Shown: one piece after another, positions 7,905 through 14,908 of the stretch | How the letters are laid out: every line of letters starts with the position of its first letter | How positions within the stretch are numbered: the first letter of the stretch is position 1 | DNA from: Bacteroidales bacterium | GTDB taxonomy: Bacteria; Bacteroidota; Bacteroidia; Bacteroidales; Dysgonomonadaceae | DNA length: 14,956 bases | Reading direction: 5' to 3' | NCBI GenBank assembly: GCA_012799155.1 | Contig: JAAZLV010000114.1 | Coordinates: 1-14,956, forward strand | The notes under the pieces: generated by a model | What the model saw: the letters and a program-made list of their open reading frames with translations, nothing else | What the model was told of the DNA's origin: nothing | The model's database searches: none | Program-made: the position numbers and the translations under genes

Positions 7905-7947
7905 ATCGTTTGATTTATGCAATCTTGATGCGTTTCTGTTTCAGTCA

Positions 7948-9162
7948 TTAACCTTTTAATGATGCGGTTGCACGTTTCGCACGCCGTTTGATGTTGGCAT
8001 CGATCACGTAGAAGTCGATGAGCGGTGCAAAGGCGTTGATCAGCAGGATCGCCAGCATCATTCCTTCCGGGTAACCCGGGTTGAAGACACGGATGGCAAC
8101 CGCTACCAGCCCAATCAGGAATCCAAAGATCCACTTACCTTTCTCCGTGCGGGCCGATGTCACCGGGTCGGTAGCCATGAAGACGGCACCGAAGGCAAAG
8201 CCACCCAGCAGGAAGTGATAGTAGAAGGGCATATCCATCATTGCATTCTGTGCGAATGAATTTACCAGCAGGACACCCACTGCACCACCCACGAAGACGG
8301 AGAGCATTGTCTTCCAACTGCCCACGCCGGTGGCAATCAGAATCAGCGCACCTAGGAGGATTGCGAAAGTGGATACCTCACCCACCGATCCGGGGATGAA
8401 TCCGAAGAACATGTCACTGATGGAAAGGGGATTGCCGGTAATGCCGTGGAAGGTGAACTCACTGAAGCTGCCTGCATCGGTGGTAGCAATCTGTCCCAAT
8501 GGTGTGGCACCGGAATATCCGTCTATCACGGTTCCCTTACCCATTCCGAAGGTGTCTGCTGTGCGAACCCAAACCTGGTCGCCCGACATCTTGGTGGGAT
8601 AGGAGAAGAAGAGGAAGGCACGCGCGATGAGTGCCACGTTGAAAATGTTGTAACCGGTTCCACCGAACACTTCCTTGGCGAATATCACCGAGAAGGCAGT
8701 GGCTACGGCGACCATCCAGAGGGGTGTATCAATGGGCACGATCATCGGGATCAGCATTCCGGATACAAGAAACCCTTCGGCAACTTCTTCCTTTTTTACC
8801 TGAGCCATGGCAAACTCAATGCCGAGACCCACCACGTAAGAGACTACGATCAGCGGTAACATGGCGATCAGTCCGTAGAGGAAGGTATTGAGCAGCGACA
8901 TCTCCTGCCCGATGGCCATATAGTGTTGCAGCCCCACATTGTACATACCCACCAGCAGTGCCGGCACCAGGGCCAGGATCACGATGATCATGGTGCGCTT
9001 GGAGTCACGCGCATCATGGATATGTACACCCGTCCTTGAAGTGGTGTTGGGTACAAACAGAAACGTCTCAAACGCATCGTATGTGGAATAGAGCCAATGC
9101 AGCTTACCCCCCTCTTCGAAATTGGGCTTTATCTTGTCAAGATAGTTTTTTAACGCTTTCAA
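7948..9162 (-). CDS. nqrB: Na+-translocating NADH:quinone reductase subunit B (covalent FMN, TTG start)
   Basis: Largest membrane subunit of Na+-NQR, which holds FMN, riboflavin and quinone-related sites and the sodium path. 404 residues with about ten hydrophobic segments. The flavinylation motif DGYSGATPLGQ is intact, with Thr220 as the FMN attachment residue by homology to Vibrio Thr236. The N-terminus KALKNYLDKIKPNFEEGGKLHWLYSTYDA aligns in pattern with the usual start, and the codon there is TTG (9162-9160). No in-frame ATG lies nearby upstream, and the next ATG is over 50 codons in. nqrA ends 42 bp before it. The spacer is A-rich; the AGGAGG next to the nqrA stop is too distant to serve this start. 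Confidence 0.95.
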   Translation of the reverse strand: MKALKNYLDKIKPNFEEGGKLHWLYSTYDAFETFLFVPNTTSRTGVHIHDARDSKRTMIIVILALVPALLVGMYNVGLQHYMAIGQEMSLLNTFLYGLIAMLPLIVVSYVVGLGIEFAMAQVKKEEVAEGFLVSGMLIPMIVPIDTPLWMVAVATAFSVIFAKEVFGGTGYNIFNVALIARAFLFFSYPTKMSGDQVWVRTADTFGMGKGTVIDGYSGATPLGQIATTDAGSFSEFTFHGITGNPLSISDMFFGFIPGSVGEVSTFAILLGALILIATGVGSWKTMLSVFVGGAVGVLLVNSFAQNAMMDMPFYYHFLLGGFAFGAVFMATDPVTSARTEKGKWIFGFLIGLVAVAIRVFNPGYPEGMMLAILLINAFAPLIDFYVIDANIKRRAKRATASLKG

Positions 9163-9204
9163 AGTTCTATGTTTTAGTAGTTATTATTATTTGATTCCCT
9201 CCTG

Positions 9205-10551
9205 TTACTCCATCTCCTTGCGAAGCATGTCGAGACCGGTGCGGACAATATGTTGTAGCTCCAGCTTGGAGGTGTCTACAAACTCACAGAGTGCAAAATC
9301 CTCCGGAGCCACCTCATAGATGCCCAGAGCCTCCATCTTGTCGATATTGAAGGCGATGATCGCCTTGATCAACTGTTCGGGATAGATATCCATTGGGAAC
9401 ACCTTGTCATACTCGTTGGAGACTATGATTGCACGAGGACCACCCAGCATACGGGCATCCATCCGATAGGCTTTCTTCAGAGTGGGATAGGTGCAACCGG
9501 CACTGTAACGCTTGGGCGAGAGCGATGCCCAGCCAAACGCCTCATGCACGTCATCCCCTTCGGGAATGACCGTCACCTGCGAGTGACCTGCACGCAGGAC
9601 ACCATCGGCATCGATCTTCTTACCGGTGAGCGGGTTGCCGCTGATATAGCGTAGTGAAATTCCCTCGGTCACATTGTTCAGGAAGAGCTGCTTCAGTTGT
9701 GTACCAATCACCATCTTCCAGTAGCCGGTCTGCTTCACTTCAGAGCCCGTAAGAGCTACGGTGCGTGTCAGATCTACGATTCCTGTGTTGAAGAGGTGGC
9801 CGATGATGGCTACATCGAGAGCGGTAAGTGTCCATACGGTCTCACCGCGGTTCACCGGTTTGAGGCGGTTAATCTGCACACCCACGTTACCAGCTGGATG
9901 AGGACCGTCAAACTCATTGATCACAACGTTTTTCGCCTCACGAAGACCCTTGTTGCTGCTCTTAGGGCTGATGGACAGGAAGACCTTTCCGGCAGTAAGC
10001 TTTGCCAGCGCATCGAAACCGGCCTGCAGATCTGCCTCACGGTTCTGCAGCAGAAAATCATAGCTGGGAGCCAGTGGAGCGCTATCGAAACCGGTAACGA
10101 AGATATCGCGTGGTGCCTTGCCGGGAACAGCTACCACATCATATGGGCGTTGTTTGATCAGGAACCAGATGCCTGCATCGAGGATTGTCTTCTTCACCTC
10201 CTCACCCGAGAGAGTGGCCGGTTTCTTGCTGCCGAAATCAACGTAGTCGGTGGTTTTATCGGCCTTCACCTCGATGTAGAGGATACGGCGTTTCTCACCA
10301 CGTTCTATGTTGGTTACCACACCGCTTACCGGTGAGGCAAAAAGCATTTCAGGATGGTTCTTATCGTAAAAGAGCGGTGCACCGGCTTTCACGTTATCCC
10401 CCGCCCTTACGGATAACTTGGGAGTGATGCCCTGATAATCTTCGGGACAAATCCGCACCAACTCGCTTGTCACGGTGCCGCGCAGTGTCTCCTCACACTC
10501 ACCCAACAAAGGGATCCGTAAGCCTTTCTTAATTTTAATTCGATTAGCCAT
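9205..10551 (-). CDS. nqrA: Na+-translocating NADH:quinone reductase subunit A
   Basis: Cytoplasmic, cofactor-free subunit that in Vibrio contacts the quinone site at the NqrA/NqrB interface. 448 residues, the family length. It begins MANRIKIKKGLRIPLLGE. The barrel-like N-terminal part (about 30-110) includes KAGAPLFYDKNHPEMLFASPVSG. The central part has FVTGFDSAPLAPSYDFLLQ. The C-terminal part has RMLGGPRAIIVSNEYDKVFPMDIYPEQL and the helical end ELQHIVRTGLDMLRKEME. First gene of the six-gene operon, with an ATG at 10551. A strong -7 box lies about 110 bp upstream, giving a long 5' UTR. Confidence 0.96.
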   Translation of the reverse strand: MANRIKIKKGLRIPLLGECEETLRGTVTSELVRICPEDYQGITPKLSVRAGDNVKAGAPLFYDKNHPEMLFASPVSGVVTNIERGEKRRILYIEVKADKTTDYVDFGSKKPATLSGEEVKKTILDAGIWFLIKQRPYDVVAVPGKAPRDIFVTGFDSAPLAPSYDFLLQNREADLQAGFDALAKLTAGKVFLSISPKSSNKGLREAKNVVINEFDGPHPAGNVGVQINRLKPVNRGETVWTLTALDVAIIGHLFNTGIVDLTRTVALTGSEVKQTGYWKMVIGTQLKQLFLNNVTEGISLRYISGNPLTGKKIDADGVLRAGHSQVTVIPEGDDVHEAFGWASLSPKRYSAGCTYPTLKKAYRMDARMLGGPRAIIVSNEYDKVFPMDIYPEQLIKAIIAFNIDKMEALGIYEVAPEDFALCEFVDTSKLELQHIVRTGLDMLRKEME

Positions 10552-10662
10552 ATAGTTGTGTAATAAGTTACCTTGTAGTGATCTTTTTGAGTAACCAATT
10601 GTCTATCAAAAGGTTTTTATTTAGCTGTGAATAAACATGGGAACAGTGCCCCTGAATGAGCG

Positions 10663-10670
10663 CAAAGATA
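10663..10670 (-). promoter_or_regulatory. nqr operon promoter -7 box (TATCTTTG)
   Basis: An exact match to TAnnTTTG on the minus strand, between the zinc-ribbon gene and nqrA. The -33 position is imperfect: TTCG lies about 20 bp upstream. The predicted start near 10657 gives a 5' UTR of about 105 nt, with a weak hairpin (GGGG/TCCC, 10639-10652) at its beginning. No recognised riboswitch was seen. Confidence 0.65.
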
Positions 10671-10758
10671 CATCTTTTGTCACAAAACAACGAAGATTAA
10701 CGCTACAAATAGGGAAAAAAATCCTTAATAAATCACTCTCCCAATCCATACCCACTGC

Positions 10759-11526
10759 TTACTTATCCAAAACTCCCGCCATTTCGGGATCAATCATGAT
10801 ACGACCACAATATTCACATACAATGATCTTCTTACCCAGTTTGATATCCATCTGCTTCTGTGGTGGAATCTTATTGAAGCAACCGCCACAGGCACCACGC
10901 TGGATGGGTACGATGCCCAGTCCGTTGCGGGCATTCTTGCGTATACGCTTGAATGCAGCCAACAGTCGCGGCTCAATGGTGGTTTCTGTCTTCTTGGCCT
11001 TCTCGCGGATCTTCTCTTCCTGCGCCTTTGTCTCCGAGACGATGTCGTCGAGCTCTTTCTTCTTGTGTTCCAAATCGCTCGACTTATCCTTCAGCAGTTC
11101 GTTGGCTGTGGCAATCTGCTCACCAATAGAGGTCATCAGCTGGCCATGCTCACGGATGTGCTTCTCGGAGAGTTCAATTTCCAGTGTTTCAAATTCTATC
11201 TCCTTCGAGAGGTGGTCATATTCCTTGCTGTTACGCACATTGTCGAGCTGCTTGGTATACTTCTCGATCTTCGCCTTGCTGGTCTCAATCTTGCCCTTCT
11301 GCAACTTGCTGTTCTCATCCAGCTGTTTCAGCTCCAGCTCGAAGTTGTTGATGCGGGTACCTAAACCGGCGATCTCATCGTCCAGGTCGGCTACTTCCAG
11401 TGGCAGTTCACCACGAAGTGTCTTGATACGGTCAATCTCGGAATAGTAGGACTGCAGCTTGTGTAGCGACTTCAGTTTCTCTTCTACTGAAACTTCCTGT
11501 TCTGTTGCTTTCTTTTTTGTTGCCAT
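10759..11526 (-). CDS. Coiled-coil protein with C-terminal C4 zinc ribbon (COG1579/zf-RING_7 family)
   Basis: 255 residues. A lysine-rich start (MATKKKATEQE) leads into a nearly continuous charged helical region from about 15 to 185, rich in Leu, Glu and Lys heptads, expected to fold as a coiled-coil hairpin. A C4 zinc ribbon follows: CGGC (Cys213, Cys216) and CEYC (Cys237, Cys240), with RGACGGCFNKIPPQ and IIVCEYCGRIM. Relatives include Helicobacter FlgZ (HP0958) and Chlamydia CdsZ, which act as chaperones or binding factors for flagellar or type III secretion parts and, for HP0958, mRNA. Bacteroidota homologues lack those systems, so the role here is unknown. It follows nif3, a common neighbour in this phylum as far as I recall. 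Expression may come from an unseen promoter or from read-through of the nif3 terminator. Confidence 0.9.
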   Translation of the reverse strand: MATKKKATEQEVSVEEKLKSLHKLQSYYSEIDRIKTLRGELPLEVADLDDEIAGLGTRINNFELELKQLDENSKLQKGKIETSKAKIEKYTKQLDNVRNSKEYDHLSKEIEFETLEIELSEKHIREHGQLMTSIGEQIATANELLKDKSSDLEHKKKELDDIVSETKAQEEKIREKAKKTETTIEPRLLAAFKRIRKNARNGLGIVPIQRGACGGCFNKIPPQKQMDIKLGKKIIVCEYCGRIMIDPEMAGVLDK

Positions 11527-11611
11527 AAGATTTTCTTTTATATGATATAATAGTTGATGTTCTGATTTCCAGCACCTGCTTTTTACGATGCCCGTCGATA
11601 CGCTTCTAACG
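11527..11611 (-). other. Unexplained leader of the zinc-ribbon gene
   Basis: About 85 nt between the nif3 terminator and the start codon. No TAnnTTTG box was found. It contains GC-richer stretches (CGTATCGACGGGCATCG; GCAGGTGCTGG) able to form only weak local pairings, then an AT-rich run to the ATG. The promoter must be degenerate, lie further upstream, or be absent. Confidence 0.35.
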
Positions 11612-11655
11612 AAAAAATGCAGTAGCCAAACGTTGCAAAACGTCTCGCTACCACA
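11612..11655 (-). terminator. Intrinsic terminator after nif3
   Basis: On the minus strand TGTGGTAGC (11655-11647) pairs with GCTACTGCA (11626-11618) in nine pairs, two of them wobbles. Inside, a GAG/TTG internal loop leads to ACGTT/AACGT closed by TTGC. Six T (11617-11612) follow. It lies 38 nt beyond the nif3 stop. Confidence 0.78.
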
Positions 11656-11693
11656 TTCACTGTAACTGCGGGAACTAGTCGGACCGCTTTCTT

Positions 11694-12788
11694 TTACAGG
11701 TACTTCACCGGATTCGCGTCGAATGCCGATTTATGTATTGCAAAGGTAGGAAATTTAATTGAAAGCAAATCGTAAAAGAGATCTTTTGTGCAGATTTCTG
11801 ACTCATAGTGACCCACAACCGCCAACAACAGGCGATCTTCCGCATCATAGTAGTCGTTGTATTTCACCTCACCAGTCACGAAGGCATCAGCACCGTAAGA
11901 GACAGCACGCGGAATCAGAAATGCGCCTGATCCACCACAGATGGCCACGTCTCGTATCTCGCGACCCTGCAGTTTGGTGTGGCTGATGGTAGGCAGGTTA
12001 AAGATATCTTTCAGGAGATAGAGAAATTCCTGTTCAGGCATTGGCTCCGGCAGAACACCCACAACGCCGCTACCATGCTGACCCCATTCGTTTGCAATGG
12101 GATAGAGGTCATAGACCGGCTCCTCATAAGGGTGCACCGCTAGCAGGGCCCGCAACACCTCCTCTTTACGCATTACCGGCAGCACTGTTTCAATCCGCAC
12201 TTCCTGCTCAAAGTGTAGCTTCTCAGCCTCCCCAACGAATGGGTTTGACCCTACACCCGGCCGGAAGGTACCCTCGCCGGTGAGGTTATAACTGCAACTG
12301 TCATAGTTGCCGATATGTCCGGCACCGGCATTGAAGAGTGCATTGCGTACACTCTCGGCATGTAGTAGCGGGACAGTGGTAACAAACTTGAGGAGTGAAT
12401 TATCTTTGGGTAAAAGGATCTTTACGTTCTGTAACTCCAACATCTCCGCCAGTTTGTAATTCACCCCACCTTGTGCGTTGTCGAGGTTGGTATGGGCAGC
12501 ATAGAGTGCCACATCATTGCGGATGGCCATGATCATGGAGCGCTCCACGTAGTTCCTGCCAGTGAGCGAACGAAATGGGCGAAAGGCAATGGGGTGATGT
12601 GAGATAATCAGGTTGCATCCCAGTGCGATGGCCTCCTCAATCACATCTTCTGTCACGTCGATGGCTAGCAGCACGCCTGTGGCCTCCCTATTGGGATCAC
12701 CGCACTGCAGACCGCTGTTGTCATACTCCTCCTGTAAAGGCAGCGGAGCCAGCTGTTCAATAACCTGAATGATCTCCTTGATCCGCAT
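11694..12788 (-). CDS. Nif3-like dinuclear metal-binding hexameric protein
   Basis: NIF3/YbgI family (often annotated as a GTP cyclohydrolase I type 2 homologue), cytosolic, with a two-metal site; the true reaction is unsettled. 364 residues, the long form in which a ferredoxin-like insert (about 130-240) interrupts the two halves. N-terminal motifs are EYDNSGLQCGD (21-31), IISHHPIAFRP (61-71, metal ligands His64 and His65) and AAHTNLDNAQGGVN (97-110, Asp103 ligand). The insert has VHPYEEPVYDLYPI. The C-terminal half has ICGGSGAF, DAFVTGEVKYNDYYDA and VVGHYESE (His327 and Glu329 as ligands). All expected ligands are present. A -7 box lies about 25 bp upstream and a terminator downstream, so it is probably a single-gene unit. 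Confidence 0.94.
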   Translation of the reverse strand: MRIKEIIQVIEQLAPLPLQEEYDNSGLQCGDPNREATGVLLAIDVTEDVIEEAIALGCNLIISHHPIAFRPFRSLTGRNYVERSMIMAIRNDVALYAAHTNLDNAQGGVNYKLAEMLELQNVKILLPKDNSLLKFVTTVPLLHAESVRNALFNAGAGHIGNYDSCSYNLTGEGTFRPGVGSNPFVGEAEKLHFEQEVRIETVLPVMRKEEVLRALLAVHPYEEPVYDLYPIANEWGQHGSGVVGVLPEPMPEQEFLYLLKDIFNLPTISHTKLQGREIRDVAICGGSGAFLIPRAVSYGADAFVTGEVKYNDYYDAEDRLLLAVVGHYESEICTKDLFYDLLSIKFPTFAIHKSAFDANPVKYL

Positions 12789-12813
12789 AACAGTTTCTAT
12801 TTAGTTGTTTCTG

Positions 12814-12821
12814 CAAATATA
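12814..12821 (-). promoter_or_regulatory. nif3 promoter -7 box (TATATTTG)
   Basis: An exact TAnnTTTG match on the minus strand, 25 bp before the nif3 ATG and within the 55-bp gap after the NDH-2 gene. A run of eight A lies just upstream. There is no TTTG at the ideal -33 distance. The expected 5' UTR is about 20 nt. Confidence 0.6.
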
Positions 12822-12843
12822 ACCTTTTTTTTCAACCCGATTC

Positions 12844-14085
12844 TCAATCGGTATCCTTCAGAATCAGTCGTAACGAATTGTTTTTGGTGAAGTAGTTCCA
12901 GGCCCAGTTGATGAAGATCACCAACTTGTTGCGTACACTCAGGATCAGCATCAGGTGAAGGAACATCCAGACGAACCAGGCAAAGCGTCCCTTGAACTTT
13001 ACAAAGGGGAGGTCAACTACCGCCTTGTTGCGACCGACTGTGGCCATGGTTCCCATGTTGCGGTACTCGTAGGATTTCAAATCATCAACACCGGCATCTA
13101 TCTTCTTCAGGTTCCTTGCAAGGTTCTTCCCCTGCCCTATCGCCACGTTGGCCAGCTGCGGATGCCCCTTGGGATACTTCTCCGTTTCCATATAGGCTAC
13201 GTCACCTATGGCAAAAACATTGTCTGATCCCCCTACCCGGTTGTAACGATCCACCCTTATACGCCCCGACCGCAGGATGCTCTCACCGGGTAACCCGCCA
13301 ATGAGATTACCGGTCACACCGGCAGACCAGATCACGTTGCGCGTAGTGATGGTCTCACCCGTATTGAGGGTAACCCGCTCACCGTCGTAATCCTGCACAA
13401 GAGTTCCGGTCTTCACGATCACACCCATGGACCGAAGGTAGTTTTCTGAATATTTTTGTGCAAAGGGACTCATGGCTGCCAATGTGTGTGAGCCACCTTC
13501 CAGCAGATAGACATGTACCTTCTCGGCATCGATATTGGGATAATCCTTCGGCAGAATCTCACGGGTCATCTCGGCAAAGGCTCCCGCCAACTCCACACCG
13601 GTGGCACCACCTCCCACAATCACGATATTGTAGAGTCCCTCCTTGTTCTCCGCATAAAGAAGCTTTTCAAAGTTATAGAGGATGTAATTGCGAACGTTGA
13701 TGGCCTGATATGTTGACTTCAACTCCAGTGCATGCTCCTGGGTGGCGCTGTTACCGAAGAAATTGGTACGGGTACCGGTGGCGATCACTAAGTAATCAAA
13801 AGCAAACAATCCGATGTTGGTCTCTACAACCTTCTTTGCATCATCAACGGCAAGCACCTGTGCCAGACGGATACGCACATCTCTTCTTTTCTGAAATATC
13901 TTGCGGATGGGAAACGAGATGGTGGCCGGTTCAATTTGTGATGCGGCCACCTGGTAAAAGAGTGGCGGAAATTGGTGATGATTGATCTTATCGATCACCA
14001 TGATGTCATACACTCCCTTGGGTAAGTGATTGACGAACTGCAATCCACCAAAGCCGCAGCCAACCACAACAATCTTCTTCTTCAT
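12844..14085 (-). CDS. ndh: Type II NADH dehydrogenase (NDH-2), FAD-dependent
   Basis: Single-subunit, non-pumping NADH:quinone oxidoreductase bound to the inner face of the membrane. 413 residues. The FAD Rossmann motif VVVGCGFGGLQ (6-16) is followed by DKINHHQFPPLFYQVA, the ATG box VIATGTRTNFFG (100-111), the NADH Rossmann motif IVIVGGGATGVELAGAFAEM, and the second FAD motif VFAIGDVAYME. The C-terminus WFVWMFLHLMLILSVRNKLVIFINWAWNYF is aromatic and hydrophobic, as in the membrane-binding end of NDH-2. The frame is open for 58 more codons upstream, but that stretch covers the rplQ terminator, so the ATG at 14085 (MKKKIVVVG) is the start. No convincing promoter box was found in the 55 nt before it. 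Confidence 0.94.
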   Translation of the reverse strand: MKKKIVVVGCGFGGLQFVNHLPKGVYDIMVIDKINHHQFPPLFYQVAASQIEPATISFPIRKIFQKRRDVRIRLAQVLAVDDAKKVVETNIGLFAFDYLVIATGTRTNFFGNSATQEHALELKSTYQAINVRNYILYNFEKLLYAENKEGLYNIVIVGGGATGVELAGAFAEMTREILPKDYPNIDAEKVHVYLLEGGSHTLAAMSPFAQKYSENYLRSMGVIVKTGTLVQDYDGERVTLNTGETITTRNVIWSAGVTGNLIGGLPGESILRSGRIRVDRYNRVGGSDNVFAIGDVAYMETEKYPKGHPQLANVAIGQGKNLARNLKKIDAGVDDLKSYEYRNMGTMATVGRNKAVVDLPFVKFKGRFAWFVWMFLHLMLILSVRNKLVIFINWAWNYFTKNNSLRLILKDTD

Positions 14086-14140
14086 ATCGCACAATTTGAA
14101 TGGTGAAATGGTAAAACAATCCGTCAAGAAGAATTGTTGC

Positions 14141-14175
14141 AAAAAAAAAGCGCTACGAATCACTCGCGGCGCTTT
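14141..14175 (-). terminator. Intrinsic terminator of the rpoA-rplQ operon
   Basis: On the minus strand AAAGCGC (14175-14169) pairs with GCGCTTT (14153-14147). After one C-A mismatch, the stem continues as GCGAG/TTCGT to a small loop. A run of nine T (14149-14141) follows. It lies about 147 nt after the rplQ stop. Confidence 0.88.
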
Positions 14176-14226
14176 CTTCATGTTTAACATTTTAAAAATC
14201 ACAGCTTCACTGCAAATCAGATCATC

Positions 14227-14249
14227 GACAGAGGTTGCAGATCTCTGTC
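14227..14249 (-). other. Hairpin in the rplQ 3' UTR (distal)
   Basis: GACAGAG (14227-14233) and CTCTGTC (14243-14249) are perfect complements around a 9-nt loop. No T run follows on the minus strand, so it is not itself a terminator. It may protect the 3' end of the transcript. Confidence 0.5.
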
Positions 14250-14285
14250 TGACTGACAACCATCCCTGCAGTGTTTCGATGGGGA

Positions 14286-14308
14286 GGGATGAAGATTCAC
14301 TTCATCCC
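14286..14308 (-). other. Hairpin just after the rplQ stop codon
   Basis: A perfect 8-bp inverted repeat, GGGATGAA (14286-14293) and TTCATCCC (14301-14308), with a 7-nt loop, starting about 13 nt after the rplQ stop. It lacks a T run. It is either an RNA stability element or a remnant terminator. Confidence 0.55.
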
Positions 14309-14321
14309 CCTGGTTGAGGAT

Positions 14322-14900
14322 TTACTCCTCCCCTGTCTTTTCGGCTTCTGCCTGTGCTGCTTCAGGCTGCGGGAGCTCTTCTTCCTTTACAGTTTCCTGC
14401 TTGGGTGCTGTCTCCTTCTTTTTAGCCTCTTTGGCTTTTGGTGCCTTTGTTGCTTCCGCTTCAGGTGCTGAAGAAGTAGCGCCCTTTCTGCGTGAACGAC
14501 GTGTCTTGGCCTTCTTGGCACCGCCATCACCGAGCATATTCTCGTTGAAGTCCACCAATTCAATAAAACACATGGCTGCGTTGTCACCAAGACGGAAACC
14601 TGTCTTGATGATCCGGGTGTAGCCTCCCGGACGATCTGCAACCTTCTGTGATACAGTCTGGAACAATTCCGTAACGGCGGTCTTGCTCTGCAGCAAGCTG
14701 AAAACCTCTCTCCGTGAGTGGGTAGTGTCTTCCTTGCTGCGGGTGATGATAGGCTCCACGAATTTTCTCAGTTCCTTGGCTTTGGGAACGGTGGTAAAAA
14801 TGCGTTTGTGCATGATGAGGGAGGTAGCCAAATTGGACAACATAGCCCCACGATGTGCAGTCTTACGCCCTAAATGATTAAATTTCTTATTATGTCTCAT
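14322..14900 (-). CDS. rplQ: 50S ribosomal protein L17 with extended C-terminal tail
   Basis: Large-subunit ribosomal protein. 192 residues against about 120-127 for E. coli-type L17. Residues 1-120 are the globular domain, with [43 protein letters not shown] and [24 protein letters not shown]. From about 126 to the end is a low-complexity tail, first basic ([13 protein letters not shown]) and then Ala/Glu/Lys/Pro-rich with no defined fold, as found in Bacteroidota L17 proteins to varying length. The ATG at 14900 lies 8 bp after the rpoA stop, the conserved end of the ribosomal protein/RNA polymerase operon. No Shine-Dalgarno sequence is needed or seen. Confidence 0.97.
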   Translation of the reverse strand: MRHNKKFNHLGRKTAHRGAMLSNLATSLIMHKRIFTTVPKAKELRKFVEPIITRSKEDTTHSRREVFSLLQSKTAVTELFQTVSQKVADRPGGYTRIIKTGFRLGDNAAMCFIELVDFNENMLGDGGAKKAKTRRSRRKGATSSAPEAEATKAPKAKEAKKKETAPKQETVKEEELPQPEAAQAEAEKTGEE

Positions 14901-14908
14901 TGCAGTTG

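Noticed and set aside
7905..7922. TTG start giving six extra residues on NqrC
   Set aside because: A nearby ATG gives the usual NqrC N-terminus, so the TTG is unnecessary.
9171..9204. AGGAGG after the nqrA stop as a Shine-Dalgarno for nqrB
   Set aside because: It is about 35 nt from the nqrB start, too far to act, and Bacteroidota rarely rely on such sites.
10637..11446. 269-codon Ser/Leu-rich open frame on the plus strand
   Set aside because: It is the complement of the coiled-coil zinc-ribbon gene. The Ser/Phe/Leu-rich product is what antisense of Lys/Glu-rich codons gives.
11527..11693. Whole nif3/zinc-ribbon spacer as a known structured RNA (SRP RNA, 6S, tRNA)
   Set aside because: I could match no known consensus. 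The strongest structure is an ordinary terminator with a T run.
14086..14140. TCAAATTG on the minus strand as an NDH-2 promoter -7 box
   Set aside because: It has two mismatches to TAnnTTTG and no supporting -33 element.
14086..14259. 58-residue N-terminal extension of the NDH-2 frame
   Set aside because: It reads through the rplQ terminator and precedes the normal FAD-binding start MKKKIVVVG.
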